From Hibiscus mutabilis (taxonomy: Eukaryota > Streptophyta > Magnoliopsida > Malvales > Malvaceae): a stretch of DNA of 64,000 nucleotides. The notes beneath the pieces were generated by a model. The model did no database searches and was not told the origin of the DNA. It was given only the letters and a program-made list of their open reading frames with translations. Made by a program: the position numbers and the translations under genes. Positions 10,194-21,119 of the stretch are shown one piece after another. How positions within the stretch are numbered: position 1 is the first letter of the stretch; every line of letters starts with the position of its first letter. The DNA lies in NCBI GenBank assembly GCA_019671005.1, contig JAGYYJ010000415.1:1-64000 (forward strand), in the 5' to 3' direction.

Positions 10194-11390
10194 TGATACA
10201 TGCATGAGCGGGGTCAAAATACAAATATTGGACAAGAAGCTCAATTTGTTCGATGCAAACAATAAAAACCAAAACAGTGCACACATAGGAGGTCAAAAAC
10301 GATGCATCTTGGACAAGAAATTGAATCTGTTTGTAATGTCTGGAAAGTCAGCTAACTTGCGACGAGTTTTTGGATGGGACCCAGGCATTTTTGAGTCAAG
10401 TTGTCTTCTATCAAATTGTCCGTCATTCAGTTACCTTTCCAACGCATCTTGAAACGCGTCAATCGAACATCAGGAACTCAAGATACGTCCAATTTACTGA
10501 AGACTGCGCATGCAGAAAACTGGATACGAGATTATTACGGGATTTTGTAAAATTCAGCCCGGAAGCTAACATATAAGGCTTTGGACGAATTAAACTTAGC
10601 CCAATATATTTATTATCATTTAAATTGATGTTTTTAGGGTTTTATATACTTTAGGAACCAGCCACCCAGCCCTTATCACCCTATTCCTTGACACACAAGC
10701 ACAAGGAGTTTAAAGGCTGTTATTTTATTATTATTTTTAATTAGATTAGGTTTTCCTTGTTTTAGTAGAAGTTAAATTACTTTGTTTATCCTTCACCTAT
10801 AAAAGGATGAAACCTCCATCATTGTAAGACAGATTTTCTTTGATTTATGAAATATTTAGTGAGCTTGTTTTTGCAAGTGCTGATTACTTGTGCCTTCGAA
10901 GTCTTCTTCAACATAAGTTCGACGAGTTCTTGTGATGGAGATCATCTTTACACTCTTTCTTGCCTAGATAATCGCGTCTAGGAGGGTGGTTTTAGAGCCG
11001 CTTGAGGTTGCTTGTTTAGATAATTGAGTCTAAGAGGGTGCCGAGTACAAAACAACATCAACAATTCACAAGCCATCTTCATCTTCAACCTTCACACCAT
11101 CTTCCATAATTCCATAAACAAAGCTGGAATTTTCAGATTTGTTTTACCTATCTTCTTCTTAATCTTTTCTCATCTTTTTACTTATATTCTTATTTTTTAT
11201 CATCTAATCCTTCATCTCATCTTTCTTTCTTTAAATTTCCAGCCTTGAATCTGAAAAATTCAAGAAAATCCCTTCTCTTTTCTGTTGAATTTTCAGATCT
11301 GCCCAAACTTCCTTGATTGAGTCTAGAGCTCCTAGTTCTTGCAACAACTTGATTGAAGGCTTCCAAATCCAAGATTGAACTACTCTATCA
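10194..11390 (+). repeat. B1 3' LTR, full length
   Basis: It runs from TGATACATGCATG to GAACTACTCTATCA, 1197 bp, and closely matches the 5' LTR. The left arm of its second stem-loop is mutated (TTTAG for CTTAG). Confidence 0.92.
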
Positions 11391-11662
11391 GATCTGGAGT
11401 TGCTTCAAGATGTCAAGAAATTTCTTGAACTGGTATTCGTGTTTCTGCCTCTTCAACTTCTGTGGGAATGGTGGTGGAATTCTGATCTCTTCATCTTTTC
11501 CCTTCTCATCCAGTTTGAAACTCTTGGATGGACTTGCCGTGGCAACTACTGAAGGCTCATCACAATAATTGTTGGGGTATTGTTGCTGGATACATCTTTC
11601 TGAATAGGATTACTATCCTCAGATTGGATAGGTCCATTTTTTTTCTTTTGATCCACTTCGGG
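11391..11662. repeat. 272-bp direct duplication flanking B1, right copy
   Basis: It starts directly after the B1 3' LTR and ends at the CACTTCGGG where the left copy ends; D1 then continues into gag. The two copies are about 97% alike by eye. Confidence 0.92.
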
Positions 11663-13073
11663 TGGTGATCACCTTACATTGTTCATGACCTATTCCTCTT
11701 ACTACCTTAGTGTCTCTGGATAGACCGCCTTTGTGGTCTTGTATTCAGGATCTGGGCAAATTGCCCGACTTGCATCTCCAATGCTTTTAAAAGCTTCTCA
11801 TTGACTCTGCATTTGCATCTCAGTCTTGTTAATAAAAGTGTTAGACTTTTTCATAAAATTACCAGTCCCAACCATATAAGATTTAGTTTTAAACATGAAA
11901 GCATTTAAAGAGTTTTCCAAAGAACTAGCTGGTGTTGACTATCGCTGCAGCATCTATTGCCTGGGCATGTTCTGCTGGAATCCTGATGCTTCTATAGTTT
12001 TGTTGGTCTGATTAATGGAGTTGTTCTGGTTACTCCATGGAAAATTAGGGTGCTTCCTCCAGGCAGGGTTTTACGTGTTGGACATCACATTGTTGTTCTG
12101 GTTGTAGTTTCCAACATAAAAGCTAGACTTTGGGTTCTATGTACACTCAGAAGAATCATAGTTACCATTACAGAAATCACAAAACGGACCTATTACGTTG
12201 ACCTCTTGTGTGTTGCTGGGTTTCTGTATATTCTTAACCAAATTGGTTAATATGGATAATTGGGCTAAAATAGTATCTAATGTCTCCAACTCAATTGCCG
12301 AACCATTTCACCTAACTATTCCCCTTCTAGTGGTTGGGAACTGATAATCATTCTTGGCTAGCCTATCTAAAATCTCCCAAGCTTCCTCTACTGATTTGTC
12401 TAGAAGCGTGCCATCGTTGAGGCATCTAGCATCAACAACGTCGGTGCGTTGATTGAATTGTAAAACATTGTTACTTGCGTCCAATCTCTGAATCTGTGCA
12501 TGAGACATTTGAGTAAAAGCTCATTATACCGCTCTCAAGCCTCATACATGGACTCATTATCTGTCTGTCAAAAAAAAGTAATGTCATTATGCAGTTTATC
12601 AGTCATATTTGTAAAACTAAACCCAGAAAGGAAACTCTGGCATAGATCTGTCCAAGATTCTAAAGATCCAGATGGGATACTATTTAACCATGTTTTTGCC
12701 CTATCCCTCGGTGAATAGGGAATAATTTCAGCCTTAGGACGTTCTCAGGGACTCCTTGTTGCTTGAATGAATCACAAATTTCTAAGAACGAATTGAGATG
12801 CTGTCTGGCATCCTCAGTCACTGATCTGCCAAATTGACCAACTGTATTGATCATATTAAACATTACTGGCTTTAACTTGAAGTGGGTGGCTTGAATCTCA
12901 GGCATGACAACTCCTGGAGTGATACCGTCAAGATCTTGCTCTAAGTAGTCCTAGATTGGTCTATATCGTATGATAACAGGTTGATTCGGTAGAGCTACTA
13001 CACCTCCTACTATGGCATTCTAATTGTTGTTGGCATTCAGATTGCCAACTAGATCATTAGGTGGATCTGCCAT
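11663..13073 (-). pseudogene. D1 gag, degraded
   Basis: On the minus strand the start is taken as the ATG at 13073 (MADPPNDLVG), 190 bases past the primer site. The Athila-type Gag core is clear at 12684-12905 (FKLKPVMFNMINTVGQFG, ARQHLNSFLEICD, LRLKLFP) and 12308-12508 (EAWEILDRLAKNDYQFP). The zinc knuckle near 12140-12190 reads C-x2-C-x3-Y-x4-C: the histidine found in D2 is tyrosine. Stops and frameshifts are spread throughout. Confidence 0.85.
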
Positions 13074-13264
13074 TTCTGCTCTCAATTCTATCATTCGTTT
13101 ATGAAAAACGCGTTCGATCTCTAGTTCAAGTGGATAACTTGGTGATGTTGGTCTCGCTCTGGTTATACAACAATGCAAAACCAAAGTTGTGTTAGCCTCT
13201 TGAAACCAAACAAATAAAATAAAAAGAAACAAAGGTGTAAGAAAATAAAAACAAAGTTGCCTTT

Positions 13265-13287
13265 GCCAATCCCCGGCAACGACACCA
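13265..13287 (-). other. D1 primer binding site (tRNA-Asp type)
   Basis: The minus strand reads TGGTGTCGTTGCCGGGGATT, one or two bases off the TGGCGCCGTTGCCGGGG site of Athila-like elements, which is complementary to tRNA-Asp. It lies seven bases inside the 5' LTR. Confidence 0.85.
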
Positions 13288-13294
13288 AAAAACT

Positions 13295-16200
13295 TGTTGT
13301 GTGTTTTGAGTGCTTTGCAATTGGTGCAAGTATACAAGTCGCAAGTAATAAAGTGATATGTATCAAGTATCGTCTCCATGGATTGGTTTGGGCCATTTTG
13401 CTTAAGTTACTGCATTGTAAAAGAAATAGATTGATGGTGATGAATGTAAAGTAAAATAAACTAAGTAAATAGAAATAAATGGAAAAAGTAATCAATTAAA
13501 GAGAGTTGGTCGGGTTATCGTGAGTAGTAGTGTAATGGCTAAATGGATTATCAAGGTAGTTAATTGCTGAGGCATGAAATTGTCGTTGCAACTAAGACCG
13601 GCTGAATTGTAGTGGCAACTGGGTTTCTTCCTTCAAAGCTCGGCGAAGCATTCTTCAATGTCTTCTTGTTATCCCTAACCGAAGAACTGGTTAATTGTGC
13701 ATGCCTTGGCGATATATTCCTACATTAACCTTGGGTGAACAACAACCGATCTACACTCCTTTTAGCTGTTGAAATCCGATCCTTATTCCAAAGGTGGATA
13801 AATCTTCACCAACGATTTGTTAAATAAAAACCATGTTCATTCGTTTCTTGAATCTAACTCTCCCGAGTATAGATAAATAGATAACTCTCAAGATCCTCTC
13901 CCAATTCACTCGAAATCAAAAATAAGAATCAAGAATGAACAAACCTTGAATTAAAATTGCAAACAAAAATCTAAACCATCCAATTGTTTATCACACCACA
14001 AGCCCAAATAACCCCAGCCATAGTTCATGGCTGGGGAAGAAGAAAATACAATAAAAATAATCCCAAACATGGATTGCATAAACAAAAATAAAGAAGAAGA
14101 TTGTGCGATCAGCCTTCTCTCTCTCCAGAATCTGATTCCCCCTCTTGTGTTGATGCGATCAGCCTTCTTTAGGTGAGGAAAATTCAATGAGTCCTTAAGG
14201 AGATCTGATTTATTCCTTTTTCTAGAGGAGATACTCCAGGCTTTATTTCCTTATCTAAAGATATGGGAATAATTCAGGATTTATTCCGTTATCTAAAGAT
14301 ATAAAAATAATTCAAACTTTATTTCCTATCCTTATTTGCATATCATCCCATTTAAGAGAAGGTAAATCAGGATTAATGGCACTAAGATTCTCTCATCTGC
14401 ATCTTCAACAGCTCATAAATTGATTCTGGGCTTTATCTTATGCGAATGTTGAAAAATTCTGCATTTATTTCTGACTTCCCTGGCAACTGGGTTCCTTCCT
14501 TCAAAGCTTGGCGAAGCATTCTTCAATGTCTTCTTGTTATCCCTAACCGAAGAACTGGTTAATTGTGCATGCTTTGGTGATACATTCTTGTGTTAACCTT
14601 GGGTGAACAACAACAGATCTACGCTCCTTTTAGCCACTGAAATCCGATCCTTATTCCTAAAGTGGATTAATCTTCAGTAACAATTTGTTGCATGAAAACC
14701 ATGTTCATCTGTTTCTTGAATCTAACTCTCATGAGTATATATAAATAGATAACTCTCAAGATCCTCTCCGAATTCACTCGAAATCAAAAATAATAATCAA
14801 GATGAACAAACCTTGAATTTAAATTGCAAACAAAAACCTAAACAATCAAATCGTTTATCACACCATAAACCCAAATAACCCCAGCTAATTTAAACTAGTT
14901 CATGGCTGGGGAAGAAGAAAATACAATAAAAATAATCCAAGACATGGATCGCATAAACAAAAATGAAGAAGAAGATTGTGCGATCAACCCTCTCTCTCTC
15001 TAGAATCTAATTCCCCCTCTTGTGTGATGTGATCAGCCTTTTATAGGTGAGGAAAGTTCAACGGGTCCTTAAGGAAATCTGATCTATTCCTTTTTCTTGA
15101 GGAGATACTCTAGGCTATATTTCCTTATATAAAGATATGGAAATAATTCAGGATTTATTCCCTTATCTAAATATATGGAAATAATTCAAACTTTATTTCC
15201 TATCCTTATTTGCATATCATCCCATTTAAGAGAAGGTAAATCAGGATTGATGGCGCCGAGATTTTCTCATCTTCATCTTCAATAGCTCATAAATTGATTT
15301 TGGGCTTTTATCTTATGTGAATCTTGAAAAATTCTGCATTTATTTCTGACTTGCCTTGGCAACTGGGTTCCTTCCTTCAAAGCTTGGCAAAGCATTCTTT
15401 AATGTCTTCTTGTTATCCCTAATAGAAGATCTGTTTAATTGTTCATACCTTGGTGATACATTACTACGTTAACCTTGGGTGAACAATAATCGATCTACGC
15501 TTCTTTTAGCCGTTGAAATCTGATCCTTATTCCTAAGGTGAATTAATCTTCACCAAAGATTTATTGAATGAAAACCATGTTCATTCGTTTCTTAAATCTA
15601 ACTCTCCTAAGTATAGATAAATAGATAACTCTCGAGATCCTCTCCCAATTCACTCGAAATCAAAAATAAGAATCAAGAATGAACAAACCTTGAATTTAAA
15701 TTGCAAATAAAAACCTAAATCACCCAATCGTTTATCAGACCACAAACCCAAATAGCCCCAGTCGATGTAAAATAGTTCATGGCTAGGGAAGAAGAAAATA
15801 CAATAAAAATAATCCTAGATATGGATTGCATAAACAAAAATGAAGAAGAAGATTGTGTGATCAGCCCTCTCTCTCTAGAATCCAATTCCCCCTCTTGTGT
15901 TGATGCGATCAGCCTTCTATAGGTGAGGAAAGTTCAAATTTATTCCCTTTTCTTGAGGAGATACTCTAGGTTTTATTTCCTTATCTAAAGATATGGAAAT
16001 AATTCAGGATTTATTCTCTTATCTAAAGATATGAAAATAATTCAAACTTTATTTCCTATCCTTATTTGAATATCACCCCATTTAAGAGAAGGTAAATCAG
16101 GATTAATGGCACCAAGATTCTCTCATCTTCATCTTCAACAGCTCATAAATTGATTCTGGGCTTTATCTTATGCGAATCTTGAAAAATTTTGCATTTATTT

Positions 16201-16466
16201 CCGACTTGCCCTGGCAACCGCTCGACAATCAGCTCGGCAATTCCGTTTGTATTGTTCCTACTTGCCACGACATTCTATCCTGCACAAAATAGAGAAACTG
16301 GTAGCAAATTTTCCACAAAAACCAAGAAAATCTAATACGAAGCTCAATGATCAACGAAACTAGGAAACTATGCATAAACGGCTATCAATGTAGCTAAAAT
16401 CAGCCTAAGTCTAACAATAATAGGAGTAAAAAAGGCAAGAAAAATAGTACTTGTACACACTTATCA
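13295..16466 (-). repeat. D1 5' LTR, 3.2 kb, internally triplicated
   Basis: On the plus strand it runs from TGTTGTGTG to ACACTTATCA. The D2 LTRs are 1506 bp; this one is 3172 bp because an approximately 870-bp part is present three times. Outside the repeated part it matches the D2 LTR in layout. Confidence 0.85.
13614..16212. repeat. Three tandem copies of an ~870-bp LTR segment
   Basis: Units are 13614-14481, 14482-15357 and 15358-16212. Each begins GGCAACTGGGTT and then covers the TTCAAAGC...GGC, GAACAACAA and GAGGAGATAC landmarks in the same order. The units differ by many substitutions, so the triplication is not recent. Each junction falls at a GGCAAC motif. Confidence 0.92.
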
Positions 16467-16471
16467 GTTCC

Positions 16472-16539
16472 CTAGATTAATTGCGATTTAGAGGGTTCTT
16501 AGATTTTGAGGTAATTCTTGGATCCTGGCTTCCGTATCA
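16472..16539 (+). repeat. Family A LTR, 3'-terminal fragment
   Basis: CTAGATTAATTG ... GAGGGTTCTTAG ... GGCTTCCGTATCA matches the last ~68 bases of the A LTRs (for example ending at 54515). Nothing else of the A element is present. Confidence 0.85.
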
Positions 16540-16684
16540 AAAGGTCACGGTGGTAATGAGTGAGGATGAACCTACTTCTCATAATGCTTTGCATATAATG
16601 CCATGTAGAGATTGATCTTTCTCTATTTCTTTTCTTAGACAGGGTTAGTTGGTCCCACCAGATTAAGGCATAATCAATGAATTC
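16540..16684 (-). pseudogene. Inverted E-type gag fragment abutting the E LTR
   Basis: The minus strand encodes EFIDYALIWWDQL, ISTWHYMQSIMRSRF and THYHRDL, the same Gag segment as 23032-23172 of element E but in opposite orientation. It begins exactly at the GAATTC next to the E 5' LTR (16685) and ends next to the A fragment. It is a 145-bp remnant with no start of its own. Confidence 0.85.
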
Positions 16685-17376
16685 TGATGCATTCCTGTTT
16701 CTGCTCACAATAACTATGCTTTCATCTTGTTTACCGAGCATGAAAGAAGAGGGAATTTTTGTTTACTTTCTTTATATTTATTCTAATTATGCATTTATGT
16801 TCATTAAAGTCAAGCATGCACATAGCCTTTATCATACGTTTGTTCAAAACATGATCAAACTAGAGTACATGCATCATGCATTCAGTTATCACTATGCAAC
16901 TCATTTTCATATTGTTTATATTACAGATTAAGTAGAGAACATGCATGTTTTAACTACAGTAAATCACATCTTTCCTTTAAGTATTCATATGCATTATTAT
17001 TCCTTATACTTATGCATCTTTAGTTTAACATGCATTTCGGTCTTATACTTGTTATCATACATCATTTAGTTCACATACATTTATATACATTCATTTCAGT
17101 CCTTATATTTATTTCTATGCATTATACGTTTACATACCTTTATCTCAGCCTTATACTTATAATATGTAGCCATTAAGTATCATTATAATTACTTATGTAT
17201 TTGGTGTTTTCTATGTAGGACACATTAAAGCACATGACGAGGGGATTAAAGGGTAGCTTGGCATCAGCTCATTTAGCTCACAACTAGCTCAAATCAGCTT
17301 AGAATTGAGTCAAGACAAGGATAGCTCCAATTTAGATCATAACAGCTCTTATAGCATGAGACAAGCTCAAGAATAC

Positions 17377-18543
17377 TGATACATGCATGAGCGGGGTTAA
17401 ATTACTCATATTGGACAAGAAGCTGAATTTGTTCGATGCAAACAATAATGGCCAAAACAATGCATGCATAGGAGGTCAAAAACGATGCATCTTGGACAAG
17501 AAACTGAATCTGTTTGTGAAGTCTGGAAAGTCAGCTAACTTACGACGAGTTTACGGATGGGATCCAGGCATTTCTGGGTCAAGTTGTCTCCTAACAAATT
17601 GTCCGTCATTCAGTTACCTTTCCAACGCATCTTGAAACGTGTCAACCGGATATCGGGAACTCAAGATACATCCAATTTACTAAAGACTGCGCATGCAGAA
17701 AACTAGATACGGGATTATTACGAGATTTTGTAAAATTCAGCCTGAAAGCTAACATATAAGGCTTTGGACGAATTAAACTTAACCCAACCTAATTATTAAC
17801 ATTTAAATTATGTTTATAGGGTTTTATATACTTTAGGAACCAGCCACCCTTCTCCCAAGCCGTTAGATCAAGTCCAATTTAATGGACCAGATTTGTTTGT
17901 TTATTTTATTCATTCTTAGCTTTAGGTTAAAGCCATCCTTCATCTATAAAAGGATGATGCTTTCTTCTTTGTTTGAGAAGATTTCATTGATTAATAAAAA
18001 GTTCTCTTTGGAGATTTTAGTATTCTTTGAGTTTGCAAGTGTTCGGTAAACTTGTCTAGAAGCCATCTTCAACATAAGATTATCGAGTTCTTGTGAGGAA
18101 GATCATCTTCACACTCTTGCTTGCCTAGGTAATTGCATCTAGGAGGGTGGGTTAGAGCCGCTTGAGATTGCTTGTTGAATCTAAGAGGGTGCCGATGACA
18201 AAACAACATCAACAAATCGCAAGCCATCTTCATCTTCAACCTTCACACCATCTTCCATAATTCTATAAACAACGCTGGAATTTTCAGATTTGTTTTATCT
18301 ATTTCTTTCTCCATCTTTTTTAATCTTTTTATTTACATTCTTATTTCTCATCATCTAATCTATCATATTCACCTTGTTTCTTTAATTTTTCCAGCTTTAA
18401 TTCTGAAATTTTCAAGAAACCCCCAACTAGTTTCTCTTAAATTTTCAGATTTGCGCCTAACTTCCTTGTTCGAGTCTAAAGCCCTAGGTTTGCTTCCAAG
18501 CCATCAAATTGAAGGTTACCACGTTTCAAAGCATACTCTATCA
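17377..18543 (+). repeat. B2 5' LTR: B-type U3, C-like R, B-type U5
   Basis: It starts TGATACATGCATGAGCGGGG and ends CATACTCTATCA. From the TATA box onward (about 17960-18130) it follows the C LTR wording (GATTAATAAAAAGTTCTC, AAGTGTTCGGTAAAC), then returns to the B-type tail (AACATCAACAAATCGC ... GGAATTTTCAG). The primer site TTTGGTATTAGATTT follows. Confidence 0.88.
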
Positions 18544-18966
18544 TTTGGTATTAGATTTGGGACGATTCTTGGCAAGAATTTTGGCATTTTTGGGTAAAAA
18601 CTCGAAAATTAGGGAAAATTCGTCAAATGCAAACGAGTGAACTTTGAGCTGAAAATTTCCAGATCAGATCTACACCTTTGGAGGAGTCACCACATAAAAG
18701 TTCAGAATTTTTTGACATCGGGAACACCTCGAACGAAGTAGATCAAGTTGCTGCAAAATTCCAGGGTTTTCGGGGTTTTTCTAATTTTCTTTCATTCTTA
18801 GCCATTAGCTTTCATTTGTTTTAGCTTTTATTGCTTCTTACACATCTTCTAACACCTTCTTGTTTCCTTGTGTTAGTAGGACTAAAAGTTGCATACTCTT
18901 CTTTCTCCTTGCAACTATAATTCTATTGGTATCTAACCTTTTCTTTGGATTCTTAAAGCAATTAGG

Positions 18967-19421
18967 ATGTTTTATTCTCTTTTCAACACTCGTTATCGTA
19001 TACCAATAAATATTTTCGGTCACGATGTAAGATACAAGGTAATCTATGTTCTTTAATTATTGATGGTGACAGTCGTGTAAACTTAGTGAGCAGCTTCATT
19101 GTTGATGCACTCGATCTACCATGCCAAGAACACCCTAAGTTGTATCATCTTCAAGGGTTTAATAGCGGACCGGATATGAAGGTAACCGAACGTTGTTTAA
19201 TCTCTTTTACTCTTGGAAGCTATTGTGATGATGTATGGTGTGACGTGGTTCCTATGGAAGTCACCCACTTGCTATTAGGAAGACCTTGGAAAAATGATCG
19301 TGGCACTGTCCATCGAATCAATACAAATGGATACTCGGTTGTGCACCAAGGCCAGAAGCTCTCGTTTGCTACAATAGAGCCAGAAAAAGTAGATGAAGAA
19401 ATAGCGAAAGCAAAAAAATAG
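18967..19421 (+). pseudogene. B2 retropepsin (aspartic protease)
   Basis: It begins LFNTRYRIPINIF, shifts frame near 19020, then reads CSLIIDGDSRVNLVSSFIVD with the catalytic aspartate at 19062-19064, and continues to WCDVVPMEVTHLLLGRPW, the conserved end of gypsy proteases. It would cleave Gag precursors. It is preceded directly by leader sequence, so there is no gag to which it could be fused. A TAG at 19419-19421 separates it from the linker in the same frame; the context suggests a former CAG. Confidence 0.85.
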
Positions 19422-20184
19422 TGTGAGAGGATAAAACGAAAAAGATTGGAAGCACAAAAGACTGAATCAATTGACCACACAAAGGCAACCAACCATGAAG
19501 ACATCCCAAAACCAGAAGGTACACATGATTCTCTTCGTACTTCTACTTCTAGTATTTGTGCAAATGTTGATATTAGAGAAGAACCATCTCCCAAACAAAA
19601 ACATAGTGATAGTGAACACATTAGACAAGATGACAATGCTTCTAATCCATCATGTGAAGTAGTAGGTCCACTTGCTATACTCTCATCACCTCCCCACGAA
19701 GAAAGTAAGCGTAATTCTAACCCTTCATTTGATTCTTGTCCTATCATTCCGTTAGAAACACTTTCTCCTCTACAAAAATTGTACATTGATGATAAATTTT
19801 GTGAGAGGGGTATGGGATGTGAGATACAAAAGACTGAGAGTAAAGAGGCCGAGAGTGAAAAAAGTCAAATTAATGGCCCAAATTTGGTGAGTGAAAATAC
19901 ATATGAGGTAAAAGTCACACAAAGCCCAAAAGAAAAAGACAAGAAAAAGAACGCGACGAGTGATTTTGTTTTGACTAATCATTACAAATGTTCGAGTAGT
20001 GTTGTCTTATTTTTCCAGGATTTTGTTGAACCATTGAGAGGAGCTCAATTAGATCACTCCACATACAACAAAGAAGCCTTTTCAATTGAAGTTGATGATT
20101 GTTCTCTCATTGCCGATTTAGATTTGAGGACGAATCCTTTTGAGGAGTGGGGGAATGATACATGCATGAGCGGGACAAGAAGCT
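19422..20184 (+). CDS. B-family linker ORF, longest open copy
   Basis: In frame with the protease and open for about 250 codons from the TAG at 19419 to 20184. It is lysine/glutamate-rich and hydrophilic: KRKRLEAQKTESIDHTK, PSPKQKHSDSEHIRQ, SCEVVGPLAILSSPPHEES, PLETLSPLQKLYIDDKF, then a more hydrophobic VVLFFQDFVEPLRGAQLDH and STYNKEAFSIEVDD, ending with DLRTNPFEEWGND at the polypurine tract and a few LTR-coded residues. It occurs in B1 and B3 too. I recognise no domain. It probably reached the element as the spacer between protease and the end of the ancestral polyprotein. Whether it is translated is unknown. Confidence 0.6.
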
Positions 20185-21119
20185 GAATTTGTTCGATGCA
20201 AACAATAATGGCCAAAACAATGCACGAATAGGAGGTCAAAAACGATGCATCTTGGACAAGAAACTGGATCTGTTTGTGAAGTCTGGAAAGTCAGCTAACT
20301 TGTGACGCGTTTTCGGATGCGATCCAGGCTTTTCTGGGTCGAGTTGTCTCCTAACAAATTGTCCGTCATTCAGTTATCTTTCCAACACATCTTGAAACGC
20401 GTTAATCGAACATCGGGAACTCAAGATACGTCCAATTTACTGAAGACTGCGCATGCAGAAAACTAGATACGGGATTATTACGAGATTTTGTAAAATTCAG
20501 CCCAAAAGCTAACATATAAGGCTTTGGACGAATTAAACTTAACTCAACCTAATTATTAACATTAAATTATGTTTTTATTGTTTTATATACTTTAGGAACG
20601 AGCCACCCTTCTCCCAAACCGTTAGATCAAGTCCAATTTAATGGACCAGATTTGTTTGTTTATTTTATTCATTCTTAGCTTTAGGTTAAAGCCATCCTTC
20701 ATCTATAAAAGGATGATGCTTTCTTCTTTGTTTGAGAAGATTTCATTGATTAATAAAAGGTTCTCTTTGGAGATTTTAGTATTCTTTGAGTTTGCAAGTG
20801 TTTGGTAAATTTGTCTAGAAGCCATCTTCAACATAAGATCATCGAGTTCTTGTGAGGAAGATCATCTTCACACTCTTGCTTGCCTAGGTAATTGCATCTA
20901 GGAGGGTGGGTTAGAGCCGCTTGAGGTTGCTTGCTTAGATAATTGCGTCTAAGAGGGTGCCGAGGACAAAACAACAACTATCAATTCATCACGTCATCTC
21001 CACATATTCAAGCTTCCTCCATTGACGCCACCACCATAAGCAAATCTTAATTTTTAGATTTGTTCTTTATTTTGGTTTGTTTTGTTTTTCTCTTTATTCG
21101 AATTTGCGGTACTCTATCA
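20156..21119 (+). repeat. B2 3' LTR: B-type U3, C-type R and U5
   Basis: It starts TGATACATGCATGAGCGGG, lacks about 20 bases soon after, and follows the 5' LTR to about 20960. From there the tail is C-type (AACAACAACTATCAATTCATC, CTCCATTGACGCCACCACC, TTTGGTTTGTTTTG) to ACTCTATCA. The 5' LTR has the B-type tail instead. Confidence 0.9.

Larger units (their letters stand above)
6633..11390 (+). mobile_element. Non-autonomous LTR retrotransposon B1 (gag only)
   Basis: Two B-type LTRs (6633-7816 and 10194-11390) bracket a 2.4-kb interior with a primer site, a gag region, an acidic linker and a polypurine tract. There is no protease, RT, RNase H or integrase. The left LTR lacks its first 13 bases (TGATACATGCATG). 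Instead of a 5-bp target duplication it is flanked by a 272-bp direct duplication of D1 sequence. Confidence 0.9.
3038..16466 (-). mobile_element. Athila-like Ty3/gypsy element D1, 3'-truncated and interrupted by B1
   Basis: Reading leftwards from 16466: an expanded 5' LTR (13295-16466), a tRNA-Asp-type primer site, gag (11391-13073), insertion B1, the rest of gag and protease, RT-RNase H and part of integrase. It stops at about 3038 in integrase, so the third ORF and 3' LTR are missing. Gene order and proteins match D2 (29253-42170). All reading frames are broken. The base just right of the LTR begins GTTCC; the matching 3' flank is lost. Confidence 0.85.
17377..21119 (+). mobile_element. 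Non-autonomous LTR retrotransposon B2 (protease plus linker)
   Basis: A complete insertion into the E 5' LTR. The flanks AATAC (17372-17376) and AATAC (21120-21124) form a perfect 5-bp target duplication. The interior (18544-20155) has a primer site, a short leader, a protease and the linker ORF; gag is missing. The two LTRs differ in U5 type, although they belong to one insertion. Confidence 0.92.

Noticed and set aside
10370..10576. A short frame in U3 (LDGTQAF ... FPTHLETRQSNI ...) that is open in A, B and C copies and looks like a conserved small protein
   Set aside because: It has no ATG at its start in the copies checked, lies upstream of the TATA box in U3, and follows from DNA conservation of the U3 module; no sign of synonymous-only change was seen.
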